A stretch of 54,162 bases of DNA from contig JAICYF010000002.1 in NCBI GenBank assembly GCA_025934355.1, positions 1 to 54,162 on the forward strand, in the 5' to 3' direction. The notes beneath the pieces were generated by a model, which was given only the letters and a program-made list of their open reading frames with translations, had not been told where the DNA came from and searched no databases. A program made the position numbers and the translations under genes. The DNA is from Acidothermaceae bacterium. GTDB taxonomy: Bacteria; Actinomycetota; Actinomycetes; Acidothermales; Acidothermaceae. This document shows positions 18,246 to 26,884 of the stretch, piece after piece (within the stretch, counting starts at the first letter, position 1; each line of letters opens with the position of its first letter).

Positions 18246-19153
18246 GCAGCGCAACCTGGTCGTTCGAAGGGCCGTCCGACCCCGGGCGGGTGCGTGCGTT
18301 CCTCGACCTCGTGCGCTTCGAGCACTCGGTGTTCGCGCTGCCGTTCGCCTACATCGCGGCCCTATCGGCCATGACCGCCGCGAACGGTCACGTGCACTGG
18401 ATCCAGTTGCTGCTTGTGACAATCGCGATGGTCGGCGCGCGCACCTTCGCGATGGCGGTCAATCGGATTGTCGATCGGCACATCGACGCCCGCAATCCCC
18501 GCACTCGAAACCGTGAGCTGGTCACCGGCGTGGTCTCGCTTCGGGCGGCCTGGGTCGGCGCCATCGTCGCCCTCGCGATTCTGTTTCTCGCCGCGTACGG
18601 GTTGAACACTCTCTGCCTGGCGCTTTCGCCCATCGCGGCCATCGTGTTAGCCGGCTACCCCTATGCGAAGCGGTTCACTTGGGCGCCGCACGCGGTTCTC
18701 GGGTTGGCACAGACGATCGGCCCGATCGGCGCCTGGATGGCGGTCACCGGGCACTGGTCCTGGACCTCCGTCGTCCTTGGCGCCGCCGTCGGTTGCTGGA
18801 TCGGCGGCTTCGACATCATTTACGCGCTGCAGGACTACGAGATCGATCGCGAGATCGGCGTGAAGTCGCTGCCCGCGCGCTTTGGCCCGCACGTGGCGCT
18901 GGCCTGCTCGCGTGCTGCGCACTACGTCACCGTTTTGCTGCTCTTGTGGTTCGGCCTGCTCGCCGACCTCGGTTGGGTGTGGACCCTCGGCGTGGTCGCG
19001 GCCGCGTTCGCGTTGGCGTACGAGCAGCGGTTGGTGAAGCCGACCGACTTGTCGAACGTCAACAAGGCGTTCTTCACGGTGAACGGCTTCGTCGGCATCG
19101 GACTGTTCATGTTCGCGCTGGTCGACCTTGTGTCGCGCGGCCTGCGGCCGTGA
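18242..19153 (+). CDS. mqnP: UbiA-family prenyltransferase, menaquinone futalosine pathway (MqnP-type)
   Basis: An integral membrane prenyltransferase of 303 residues that attaches the polyprenyl tail to the naphthoate ring. The two Asp-rich motifs are MAVNRIVDRHIDARNPRTR (near residue 80) and YALQDYEIDREIGVKSLPARFG (near 200), with the usual UbiA-type transmembrane helices around them. The GTG start overlaps the upstream stop (GTGA). Its prenyl donor is probably made by the polyprenyl diphosphate synthase at 45029. The stop lies at the edge of a 20-bp tandem duplication that separates it from the UbiX-like gene. Confidence 0.91.
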   Translation: MSSATWSFEGPSDPGRVRAFLDLVRFEHSVFALPFAYIAALSAMTAANGHVHWIQLLLVTIAMVGARTFAMAVNRIVDRHIDARNPRTRNRELVTGVVSLRAAWVGAIVALAILFLAAYGLNTLCLALSPIAAIVLAGYPYAKRFTWAPHAVLGLAQTIGPIGAWMAVTGHWSWTSVVLGAAVGCWIGGFDIIYALQDYEIDREIGVKSLPARFGPHVALACSRAAHYVTVLLLLWFGLLADLGWVWTLGVVAAAFALAYEQRLVKPTDLSNVNKAFFTVNGFVGIGLFMFALVDLVSRGLRP

Positions 19154-19193
19154 GAACGAGCCTCTAACCGTGAGAACGAGCCTCCAACCGTGA
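19149..19193 (+). repeat. 20-bp duplication of a GTGA stop/start junction
   Basis: Two tandem 20-bp units starting CCGTGAGAACGAGCCTC (19149-19168, 19169-19188; one base differs) are followed by a third CCGTGA (19189-19194). Each unit carries GTGA. The first overlaps the UbiA-like stop and the last overlaps the UbiX-like GTG start. In between lie two tiny frames: GTG 19150 to TAA 19167, and GTG 19170 to TGA 19193. Confidence 0.85.
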
Positions 19194-19831
19194 CCGCTGA
19201 CCGCGTGCCGTGGGTGGTCGGGGTGAGCGGCGCGAGCGGCACCTCATACGCCGCAGCGGTTTTACGCGGTCTGCTAGCGGCTGGCGAGCCGGTCGATTTA
19301 ATCGTCTCGCGCGCAGCGCGGCTCACCTTGCTCGATGAGACGGGCCTGGCCTGGCACGACGATCTCGACAGCCTGACCGCGTGGTTGTCGTCGACGCTCG
19401 ACGCTCCGCTGCCCGCGTTGCCCTCGACGCGGGACGTCGAGTTTTGGGGCGTCGCCGATTTCGCCGCGGCGCCGTCCAGCGGCTCCTATCCCACCAAAGG
19501 CATGGTCGTGGTGCCGGCGAGCGTGGCGGCGGTGGCCGGCATCGCGCTCGGGCTGTCGAAAGATCTGCTGCAACGGGCGGCCGACGTCACGCTGAAGGAA
19601 CGTCGCCGGCTCGTCGTGGTGCCGCGGGAGACGCCGTTCACAACGGCGACGCTTCGGCATCTGGCGTCGCTGAGCGACGCCGGAGCGGTGGTGTTGCCAG
19701 CCAGCCCAGGGTTCTATGCGAAGCCGAAGAATGTGCAGCAACTGGTGGACTTTGTGGCGGGCAAGGTGCTTGACGTCGTTGGGGTGGAGCACGACCTCTT
19801 CACCCGGTGGGCCGGCCGACTCGGAGACTAG
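19190..19831 (+). CDS. mqnM: UbiX-family flavin prenyltransferase, menaquinone futalosine pathway (MqnM-type)
   Basis: A 213-residue UbiX-like protein. The FMN-binding start GVSGASGTSYAAAVLRGL, the middle VVVPASVAAVAGIALGLSKDLLQRAADVTLKERR and the late VPRETPF and PGFYAKPK blocks match the family that makes prenylated FMN for UbiD-type decarboxylases. Its partner is the UbiD-like gene at 16803. The start must be GTG 19190: GTGs at 19150 and 19170 in the duplicated junction run into stop codons within eight codons. It converges with bldC across about 39 bp. Confidence 0.91.
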   Translation: MTADRVPWVVGVSGASGTSYAAAVLRGLLAAGEPVDLIVSRAARLTLLDETGLAWHDDLDSLTAWLSSTLDAPLPALPSTRDVEFWGVADFAAAPSSGSYPTKGMVVVPASVAAVAGIALGLSKDLLQRAADVTLKERRRLVVVPRETPFTTATLRHLASLSDAGAVVLPASPGFYAKPKNVQQLVDFVAGKVLDVVGVEHDLFTRWAGRLGD

Positions 19832-19870
19832 CGGCCGAGCCGGCCGGATCAGCGATCAAGATCCAGCCGA

Positions 19871-20089
19871 TCAGGAATCAGCTACGCCCAATGCGAAGTT
19901 GCCGGCCTCGAACTCCTCTTCGCCGTTGAGCAACGCGCGCACCTCCGACTCACGGAATCGGCGGTGGCCGCCGGGTGTGCGGATGCTGCCAATCCGGCCG
20001 GACGCCGCCCAGCGTGTGACAGTCTTCGGGTCCACCCGGAAGAGAGTCGCGACCTCACCGGGGGTGAGCAGGCGGTCACGGTTTTCCAC
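19871..20089 (-). CDS. bldC: BldC-type MerR-like DNA-binding protein
   Basis: A 72-residue single-domain regulator consisting almost entirely of a winged helix-turn-helix: LLTPGEVATLFRVDPKTVTRWAASG, then SIRTPGGHRRFRESEVRALL. This is close to Streptomyces BldC, which lacks an effector domain and binds DNA direct repeats as head-to-tail multimers. The start is GTG with the complement at 20087-20089 and AAAGGGG just upstream on the minus strand; a longer frame would run through the upstream repeats. Three 18-bp direct repeats lie 26 bases upstream, suggesting autoregulation. Similar genes adjoin ubiX/mqnE in Streptomyces. The Glu-rich C-terminus (EEEFEAGNF) is not DNA-binding. Confidence 0.9.
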   Translation of the reverse strand: MENRDRLLTPGEVATLFRVDPKTVTRWAASGRIGSIRTPGGHRRFRESEVRALLNGEEEFEAGNFALGVADS

Positions 20090-20114
20090 GTCGTCCCCTT
20101 TCCTGGGACACGGT

Positions 20115-20168
20115 GGTCTTTCGAACACTGCGCGTCTTAAGAGCACTGCGGGTCTTTCGAACACTGCG
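20115..20168. promoter_or_regulatory. Three 18-bp direct repeats upstream of bldC
   Basis: GGTCTTTCGAACACTGCG occurs at 20115-20132 and exactly again at 20151-20168. Between them CGTCTTAAGAGCACTGCG (20133-20150) matches at most positions. The array is head-to-tail with an 18-bp period, in the bldC 5' region. BldC family proteins bind direct repeats, so this may be its own operator; a simple triplication is the alternative. Confidence 0.55.
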
Positions 20169-20253
20169 TGGTCCGGTCAACTGCACCGTGTTTTCTCTTA
20201 CGTTCGTGGACCCCATGTGATGTGTACACGCAGATGTGCCGTCCCGTCTCCGG

Positions 20254-20282
20254 TTGACGCGGGATTGTTGTCGAGCGACAAA
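20254..20282 (+). promoter_or_regulatory. Candidate mqnE promoter with embedded inverted repeat
   Basis: TTGACG (20254-20259) and GACAAA (20277-20282) are 17 bp apart. TTGTCG-AG-CGACAA (20268-20281) lies across the spacer and -10, the place a repressor would act. The 5' leader to mqnE would be about 210 nt. The binding factor is unknown. Confidence 0.3.
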
Positions 20283-20503
20283 AAAAGTCGGGGTGGTCGT
20301 CACGAGGGGACCACAGAGAGTGACGATTTTCGGGCTAGCGGCCCTTGGTGCGTGCTTTCCGTCGCTTCGTCGTCACGTTGAGCTATCAGTTGGCCAGCCC
20401 TTGAGCTCGGTCGGCAAGCCCGCTTGCCGCGTCGTCCGAGACCCTCATGCATGCTTGAAGTGGCACGCCGGAAACCGGCATGCCGATTGAGCGAGGGGCG
20501 GAC

Positions 20504-21655
20504 GACGTGGACGCAGGGCTGCAGCGCGAGCTTGAGGCGAAGGTGCTGGCCGGTGAGCGGCTGAGCTACGACGACGGCGTCGCGTTGTACGCCAGTGACG
20601 ACCTCGCATGGCTCGGGGGTCTCGCGCACGAGGTGCGCACGCGCAAGAACGGCGACCGGGTGTTCTTCAACATCAACCGGCACCTCAACCTGACCAATGT
20701 TTGCTCGGCTTCGTGCGCGTACTGCAGCTTCCAGCGCAAGCCTGGCGAGGCCGATGCCTACACGATGCGCATCGAGCAGGCGGTCGAGTTGGCCAAGCAG
20801 ATGGAGCCTGAAGGCATCACCGAACTGCACATCGTCAACGGCCTGCATCCGACGTTGCCGTGGCGGTACTACCCGCGTTCGTTGAAGGCGCTGAAAGAAG
20901 CGTTGCCGAACGTCGCGTTGAAAGCGTTCACCGCAACCGAGATCCATTGGTTCGAGAAGATCTCCGGGCTGTCGGCCGACGAGATCCTCGACGAGCTGAT
21001 TGACGCCGGATTGGAGTCGCTCACCGGCGGTGGCGCCGAGATCTTCGATTGGGAGGTCAGGCGGAAGATCGTCGACCACGCCACCCACTGGGAGGACTGG
21101 TCACGCATTCACCGCCTGGCGCACGCCAAGGGCCTGAAGACGCCGTGCACCATGCTGTACGGCCACATCGAAGAGCCGCGTCATCGCGTCGACCACGTGC
21201 TGCGGTTGCGCGAGCTGCAAGACGTGACCGGCGGATTCCAAGTCTTCATCCCGCTGCGCTTCCAGCACGACGCGAACGGCGACCCGCGCAACCGGTTGAT
21301 GACCCAGCCGATGGCCACCGGCGCCGAGGCTTTAAAAACCTTCGCGGTCTCGCGGCTGCTCTTTGACAACGTTCAGCACCTAAAGGCGTTCTGGGTGATG
21401 CACGGCTTGACGACGTCGCAGCTGGCGTTGTCGCACGGCGCCGACGACCTCGACGGCTCGGTCGTCGAGTACAAGATCACGCATGATGCCGACCACTTCG
21501 GCACGCCCGACACGATGCACCGCGACGACCTGCTCGAAGTCATCCGCGATGCTGGTTTCACGCCCGTCGAACGCGATACGAAGTACAACGTGCTGCGGGT
21601 GTACGACGGACCTGACCGCACCCGTCGCGACACGCCGCAACCGATGCCGGTGTGA
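20504..21655 (+). CDS. mqnE: Aminofutalosine synthase (radical SAM)
   Basis: Joins 3-[(1-carboxyvinyl)oxy]benzoate to the adenosyl moiety of SAM, giving aminodeoxyfutalosine. The radical-SAM cluster is Cys67-x3-Cys71-x2-Cys74 in NVCSASCAYCSFQRKPGE. Further MqnE blocks are ELHIVNGLHPTLPWRYYPR, HRVDHVLRLRELQD, GFQVFIPLRFQ and LSHGADDLDGSV. The GTG at 20504 has GAGGGG five bases upstream and gives the N-terminus seen in Streptomyces; an ATG at 20480 lacks an RBS. Length 383 is standard. It works between MqnA (upstream in the pathway) and the deaminase at 25904. Confidence 0.94.
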   Translation, partial: DVDAGLQRELEAKVLAGERLSYDDGVALYASDDLAWLGGLAHEVRTRKNGDRVFFNINRHLNLTNVCSASCAYCSFQRKPGEADAYTMRIEQAVELAKQMEPEGITELHIVNGLHPTLPWRYYPRSLKALKEALPNVALKAFTATEIHWFEKISGLSADEILDELIDAGLESLTGGGAEIFDWEVRRKIVDHATHWEDWSRIHRLAHAKGLKTPCTMLYGHIEEPRHRVDHVLRLRELQDVTGGFQVFIPLRFQHDANGDPRNRLMTQPMATGAEALKTFAVSRLLFDNVQHLKAFWVMHGLTTSQLALSHGADDLDGSVVEYKITHDADHFGTPDTMHRDDLLEVIRDAGFTPVERDTKYNVLRVYDGPDRTRRDTPQPMPV

Positions 21656-21665
21656 GGTGCTCGCT

Positions 21666-22966
<1,301 letters not shown>

Positions 22967-23062
22967 CCCGCCGAGAGGCCGGGTCGCGCTCTCACACCAC
23001 CCGTTCGGATCAGCATTTCCTATCTGCCCACGGACAGGCGTGCAGGCTGCGACGATCAGTGC

Positions 23063-23488
23063 ATGTCGACGCCCGAGGGGGACACTGTGCCTGCGACCGG
23101 GTCGGCGCGTGCTGCGCACGAGGCGCCGAGACAAGACGTGTACCGCGTGGTGGTTGCGGACGACGCCGCAGGCATCCGCGCGCTGATGAGCACGCTGCTG
23201 TCGCTCGAGCCTGACTTTGACGTGGTCGGGCAGGCCAGCGACGGCGCCGAGGCGGTCGACATGGTTTGTCGGCTCGCGCCCGACCTGTTGGTCATCGACG
23301 TCACGATGCCGGTCATGTCCGGCCTCGAAGCGATCGAGGCCGTGCGGGAGCGTTCGCCGTCCACCCGCGTCGTGGTGTTGACTGGGGAGCGACGTCCGTT
23401 GCCGGAAGGCGCGCGGGCGCAGATCGAGAAGGGCACGCCCAACGAGGTGGTCATCGACACCCTCCGTGACGTTTGCCGCACCGGATAG
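23063..23488 (+). CDS. Stand-alone response regulator receiver protein
   Basis: A 141-residue protein with only a CheY-like receiver domain. It contains the acidic pair Asp33-Asp34 (VVADDAAG), phospho-acceptor Asp79 (LLVIDVTMPVMSG), switch Thr108 (VVLTG) and Lys124 (IEKGTP), so it should be phosphorylatable. There is no DNA-binding output domain and no histidine kinase nearby. About 25 N-terminal residues before the domain are poorly conserved. It lies between mqnA and mqnC in the same direction; a role in controlling menaquinone synthesis is suggested only by position. Confidence 0.85.
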   Translation: MSTPEGDTVPATGSARAAHEAPRQDVYRVVVADDAAGIRALMSTLLSLEPDFDVVGQASDGAEAVDMVCRLAPDLLVIDVTMPVMSGLEAIEAVRERSPSTRVVVLTGERRPLPEGARAQIEKGTPNEVVIDTLRDVCRTG

Positions 23489-23517
23489 CTCAACCGAGGC
23501 GCCGGCCAGACGCGGGC

Positions 23518-23531
23518 TAGGCTTGAGCTTG
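23518..23531 (+). promoter_or_regulatory. Candidate leaderless -10 for mqnC
   Basis: TAGGCT (23518-23523) is seven bases before the GTG at 23531, fitting an actinobacterial -10 whose transcript starts at the start codon. No ribosome-binding site is evident. No clear -35. Confidence 0.3.
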
Positions 23532-24709
23532 TGGCTGACGTGCGCGTGATTCTCGACCGGGCCGCTGATGGCGGCCGTATCTCGCCTGAAGAGGCGCTGA
23601 CCCTTTACACCGAGGCGCCGTTGCACGCGCTCGGGCGCGCGGCTGACGTCGTCCGGCGTCGTCGTTTTGGCGACACCGCCGACATCGCCACCTACCTCAT
23701 CGACCGCAACATCAACTACACCAACGTGTGCGTGACGGCGTGCAAGTTCTGCGCGTTTTACCGCGCGCCGAAGCACGCCGAGGGGTGGACGCATCCGCTT
23801 GAGGAGATCCTGCGCCGCTGTGGTGAGGCCGTTGAGCTCGGCGCGACCCAAATCATGCTGCAGGGCGGCCACAGTCCCGACCTCGGCATCGAGTGGTACG
23901 AGGAGACGTTCTCGGCGATCCGGGCGGCCTACCCCCAGCTGGCGCTGCACTCCCTCGGCGGCTCGGAGGTCGTGCACATCTCGCGGACGTCGGGCCTGAC
24001 CTTCGAAGAGGTGATCCGGCGGTTGCACGCGGCCGGCCTCGATTCGTTCGCCGGCGCCGGCGCCGAGATTCTGGTCGACCGGCAGCGGCAAGTCATCGCG
24101 CCGCTGAAGGAGTCCGGGGCCGTTTGGCTTGAGGTGATGGAGACCGCTCACCGGCTCGGTGTCGAGTCGACGGCGACCTTCATGATGGGCACCGGCGAGA
24201 CGAACGCCGAGCGCATCGAGCATTTGCGGTTGATCCGCGACGTCCAAGACCGCACCGGCGGGTTCCGCTCCTTCATCCCGTGGACCTACCAGCCGGAGAA
24301 CAACCACCTGAAGGGCCGCACGCTCGCGACGCCGCTGGAGTACTTGCGGCTGCTCGCGGTGGCGCGGCTGTTCTTCGACAACATCGCGCACCTGCAGGTC
24401 TCACAGCTGACGTTGGGCAAAGAGGTCGGTCAGCTCGGGTTGCATTACGGCGCCGACGACCTCGGCTCGGTGATGCTGGAAGAAAACGTGGTGTCGTCGG
24501 CGGGTGCTCGCCATCAGTGGAACTTGGCGGAGCTGATCCATCTGATTCGGTCGGCCGATCGGATTCCCGCGCAGCGCGACACGCTCTACAACCACCTGCG
24601 CGTGCACTGGACGCCGGCTGATGACCCGACACCGGACGATCGGATTCACTCGCACGTCGCGTCGACCGCACCCGCGTTCCGCCGCGACCTGCCACTCGTC
24701 GCCAGCTAA
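23531..24709 (+). CDS. mqnC: Cyclic dehypoxanthinyl futalosine synthase (radical SAM)
   Basis: Cyclises dehypoxanthine futalosine in the pathway's second radical-SAM step. The cluster cysteines are Cys67-x3-Cys71-x2-Cys74 in NVCVTACKFCAFYRAP. Other family blocks are QIMLQGGHSPDLGIEWYE, SLGGSEVVHISR, DSFAGAGAEILVDR, FMMGTGETNAERIEHL, FIPWTYQPENNHLKG and LHYGADDLGSVMLEENVV. At 392 residues it is full-length. GTG 23531 may be read from a leaderless mRNA. A repeat-bracketed cassette follows, after which the pathway deaminase and methyltransferase resume. Confidence 0.95.
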   Translation: MADVRVILDRAADGGRISPEEALTLYTEAPLHALGRAADVVRRRRFGDTADIATYLIDRNINYTNVCVTACKFCAFYRAPKHAEGWTHPLEEILRRCGEAVELGATQIMLQGGHSPDLGIEWYEETFSAIRAAYPQLALHSLGGSEVVHISRTSGLTFEEVIRRLHAAGLDSFAGAGAEILVDRQRQVIAPLKESGAVWLEVMETAHRLGVESTATFMMGTGETNAERIEHLRLIRDVQDRTGGFRSFIPWTYQPENNHLKGRTLATPLEYLRLLAVARLFFDNIAHLQVSQLTLGKEVGQLGLHYGADDLGSVMLEENVVSSAGARHQWNLAELIHLIRSADRIPAQRDTLYNHLRVHWTPADDPTPDDRIHSHVASTAPAFRRDLPLVAS

Positions 24710-24758
24710 CGCGACCGCTCCTGGCGAACCTCCGCGCCGTCCCAACCCGCGTCCCGTC

Positions 24759-24790
24759 CGGCGTGCAGTTGCGGGGTTAGAGCCCCTGAA
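24759..24790. repeat. 32-bp direct repeat, left copy
   Basis: This 32-bp element contains GGCGTGCAGTTGCGGG and CCCCTGAA, and matches 25826-25857 at 30 of 32 positions in the same orientation. It lies 19 bases past the stop of the minus-strand gene at 24810. Together the copies bracket a 1.1-kb cassette. A GGGGT/GCCCC mini-hairpin is present in this copy. Confidence 0.9.
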
Positions 24791-24809
24791 ACGTCGGCCA
24801 GCCGAGGCC

Positions 24810-25730
24810 TCAAGCATGGCCAAAGCGCGCGTGCCCTGCGGCCAATTGGGCGATCACCACCTCGGGCAGCAGTCTGATGGCGACCGTCGCGAATCGCAGC
24901 ATCGGTTTACCCGTCACGATGATGAGATCGTTCTGGCGTTCCATGTCGTCCCAGTACGTCAGCGGTTTCAAGTGCACCGCACCGTCGATCTCCGCTGAGA
25001 ACCCGTCGAAGTCCGCGTCGAGCCATCGCCGACGGCCGGCGCGGTCGATCCGAAAGACCTGCCGTCGCGGCGGTGGAATGTGCGCGAGTCTCGCGAGCCG
25101 GCCCAGGTCGATCTCGGCGAATGAATCGGCCCCGCCCTGGATGTCGGCGAGCACATGGTCCAGCAGTCGGTGGTGCCTCGCACGGCTCGCAGCGGCGAGT
25201 TCGGGTCGAAGCCGTTCTGCTGTGGTCAGACCCTGTTGTACGCCAGCCGCCAGGATCGCGCACGCCTTGCGCGGCCAAGGCGTCCACGAGGCGGCGTCGA
25301 TTAGCGCTCGCTCGGATCGTACTGTGGGAATGGACCGGGCCGGATGCACGTCGCTCGGGTCGAAGCGACGCGATTCGTGAATCCGGACGCCTTCGAGCTG
25401 TTGCGCTCGGTATCGGTGAGGCACCAGCAGATGCAGCTGCCCGTCGTCGAACCCCTGAAGCCCGTATTGCTGCGCCGCGGTGATGCCCGCGAGAGCAGCC
25501 GCCGGGTTGGCGAGCACGGCGATCCAGCGACGTTGTAGTTCGGTGGTTGGGCCGTTGTGCAAGACGACAACACCCCTGGCCGGTAGTTGCCATCGGCCGT
25601 TGGACAGCCTTGCGCGGACGACGTCGTCCGAGATACCCAAGTCGTGCAGCTGCTTGCGCCGCACCACGCCGTCCTGATCGGCCGCGAGGATACGCAACGC
25701 GTCGTGGGGCAGCGCGTTGATCCGGGGCAT
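24810..25730 (-). CDS. AbiEi-like winged-helix / DUF559-type nuclease-fold protein
   Basis: A 306-residue two-part protein. The N-terminus (about residues 1-60) resembles the AbiEi/AbiEi_4 winged helix found in type IV toxin-antitoxin antitoxins and related proteins: a start-region helix, then GVVRRKQLHDLGISDDVVRARLSNGRWQ. The middle (LANPAAALAGITAAQQYGL, RALIDAAS) is typical of these actinobacterial proteins. The C-terminus has an endonuclease-like pattern LDADFDGFSAEIDGAVH, then W-x-D-M-x-R-Q-N and MLRFATVAI, reminiscent of DUF559/Vsr-type folds. No AbiEii toxin gene is adjacent. The gene runs opposite to the mqn genes and sits between 32-bp direct repeats, suggesting an acquired unit. Start ATG is complementary to 25728-25730. 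Confidence 0.72.
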   Translation of the reverse strand: MPRINALPHDALRILAADQDGVVRRKQLHDLGISDDVVRARLSNGRWQLPARGVVVLHNGPTTELQRRWIAVLANPAAALAGITAAQQYGLQGFDDGQLHLLVPHRYRAQQLEGVRIHESRRFDPSDVHPARSIPTVRSERALIDAASWTPWPRKACAILAAGVQQGLTTAERLRPELAAASRARHHRLLDHVLADIQGGADSFAEIDLGRLARLAHIPPPRRQVFRIDRAGRRRWLDADFDGFSAEIDGAVHLKPLTYWDDMERQNDLIIVTGKPMLRFATVAIRLLPEVVIAQLAAGHARFGHA

Positions 25731-25825
25731 GCAACCAGCGTTGCCCGAGGCCGCTCGGCCGACGGCCGATCTTTCGCGGGCTGTGCAAGATGCCTTGGCC
25801 ACTTGTGGACGCGGATTCATCCGAT

Positions 25826-25857
25826 CGGCGTGCAGTTGCGGGCTTAGAACCCCTGAA
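25826..25857. repeat. 32-bp direct repeat, right copy
   Basis: Near-identical (30/32) to 24759-24790, same orientation, 95 bp upstream of the minus-strand gene's start and 46 bp upstream of the deaminase start at 25904. Confidence 0.9.
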
Positions 25858-25903
25858 GTGCACGCCGGTCGAACGAAGGCGGCTGGGCTGGCAGGATGAA
25901 CGG

Positions 25904-26884
25904 GTGAGTTACCCGAAGATCGAGCTGCACGTGCACCTCGAAGGCGCGGTTCGCCCTCGCACCTTGCTCGACCTCGCCAGCCGCAACGACCTTCCGCTGC
26001 CCGCCGACACAGTCGAAGGCATCAGCGAGCTGTACGAGTTCACCGATTTCGCGCACTTCATCGAGGTCTGGATCCTCACCACCAACGTGATGCGCACGGT
26101 CGACGACTTTCGACAGATCACCGTCGACTACGCGGCCGAGGCGGCTCGTCATGGCGCGGTTTACCTCGAAGCCATCTTTTCGCCGATCGAGCGGGTCATG
26201 CGCGGCGTTCGCTGGGAGGACATCTTCGAGGGCTATTGCGATGGCGCGCAGCAAGCCCAGGAGGAGCACGGCGTCGTCGTCCGATTCACTCCTGACGCCT
26301 ATCGCGGGGCTGAGGTCGACGCGGTGGAAGAGTTGGCCCGTCGCTGCGTCAAGTATCGCGACCGCGGCGTCGTCGGCTTCGGCATCGGCGGCCCGGAGAA
26401 AGACATGTCTCCCGTGCCGTATGCCAAGGCGTTCGCGATCGCGCGCGATGGCGGTCTCGGCGCAGTTCCGCATGCCGGCGAGGTGTGCGGGCCTGAGTCG
26501 ATCCGCGAGACCATCGAAGCGCTTGGCGCGGACCGGGTCCGCCACGGCATCTCGGCAATCAACGACGCGGCGCTGATCAAAGAGCTGGTCGCCAGGCAGA
26601 TCGTGCTCGACGTGTGCCCGACGTCCAACCTGCGGACGAGGGCCGTCCCTGACCAGACGCAACACCCGCTGCCGCGCCTGATCGAAGCCGGCTTGCTTTG
26701 CACGCTTAACACCGACGATCCGGCGATGTTCAACACCGACCTCGGCCGCGAGCACGAGATCGCCCTCGAGCTGGGCGTCAGCCCCAAAGCCCTGTACGAC
26801 GCGGGTGTTGTCGGCGCCCTCTGCGACGACGCGATGAAGGCTCGGCTGACCGGCATCGGCGAAAGCGCGAGCTGGCCCGCGTGA
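25904..26884 (+). CDS. Adenosine deaminase family; probable 6-aminodeoxyfutalosine deaminase
   Basis: A 326-residue amidohydrolase-fold deaminase. Metal ligands are His9 and His11 (ELHVHLEG), a later His in PHAGEV with the catalytic Glu, and the Asp in LNTDDPAMF. General adenosine deaminases share these. However, the sequence and length match the COG1816 members from Streptomyces avermitilis and Acidothermus that were shown to deaminate 6-aminodeoxyfutalosine, including [20 protein letters not shown]. It lies between mqnC and menG, so it most likely turns the MqnE product into futalosine. GTG 25904 has GCAGGA seven bases upstream. It overlaps menG by GTGA. Confidence 0.88.
   Translation: MSYPKIELHVHLEGAVRPRTLLDLASRNDLPLPADTVEGISELYEFTDFAHFIEVWILTTNVMRTVDDFRQITVDYAAEAARHGAVYLEAIFSPIERVMRGVRWEDIFEGYCDGAQQAQEEHGVVVRFTPDAYRGAEVDAVEELARRCVKYRDRGVVGFGIGGPEKDMSPVPYAKAFAIARDGGLGAVPHAGEVCGPESIRETIEALGADRVRHGISAINDAALIKELVARQIVLDVCPTSNLRTRAVPDQTQHPLPRLIEAGLLCTLNTDDPAMFNTDLGREHEIALELGVSPKALYDAGVVGALCDDAMKARLTGIGESASWPA

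Larger units (their letters stand above)
20090..20503. other. Regulatory region between bldC and mqnE
   Basis: A 414-bp gene-free stretch between divergent bldC and mqnE. It holds the 18-bp direct repeats near bldC, an 8-bp palindrome GTGTACAC (20222-20229), and a candidate mqnE promoter with an internal inverted repeat (20254-20282). An A-rich run at 20280-20286 stands out in this high-GC DNA. Possible frames across it lack family features. Confidence 0.6.

Noticed and set aside
20222-20229. GTGTACAC palindrome as a defined operator
   Set aside because: An 8-bp palindrome alone is expected by chance and has no second copy nearby.
20268-20287. Palindrome followed by an A-run read as a rho-independent terminator
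   Set aside because: On the plus strand A rather than T follows the stem, and the stem would have only a two-base loop; on the minus strand the T-run precedes the stem. A promoter/operator reading fits better.
24810-25730. AbiE toxin-antitoxin system
   Set aside because: Only an AbiEi-like N-terminus is present; no AbiEii nucleotidyltransferase gene is adjacent and the C-terminus differs, so a full system is not supported.
24759-25857. Direct repeats as att sites from tRNA-targeting integration
   Set aside because: No tRNA gene or integrase is seen, and the repeat does not fold like a tRNA 3' end.
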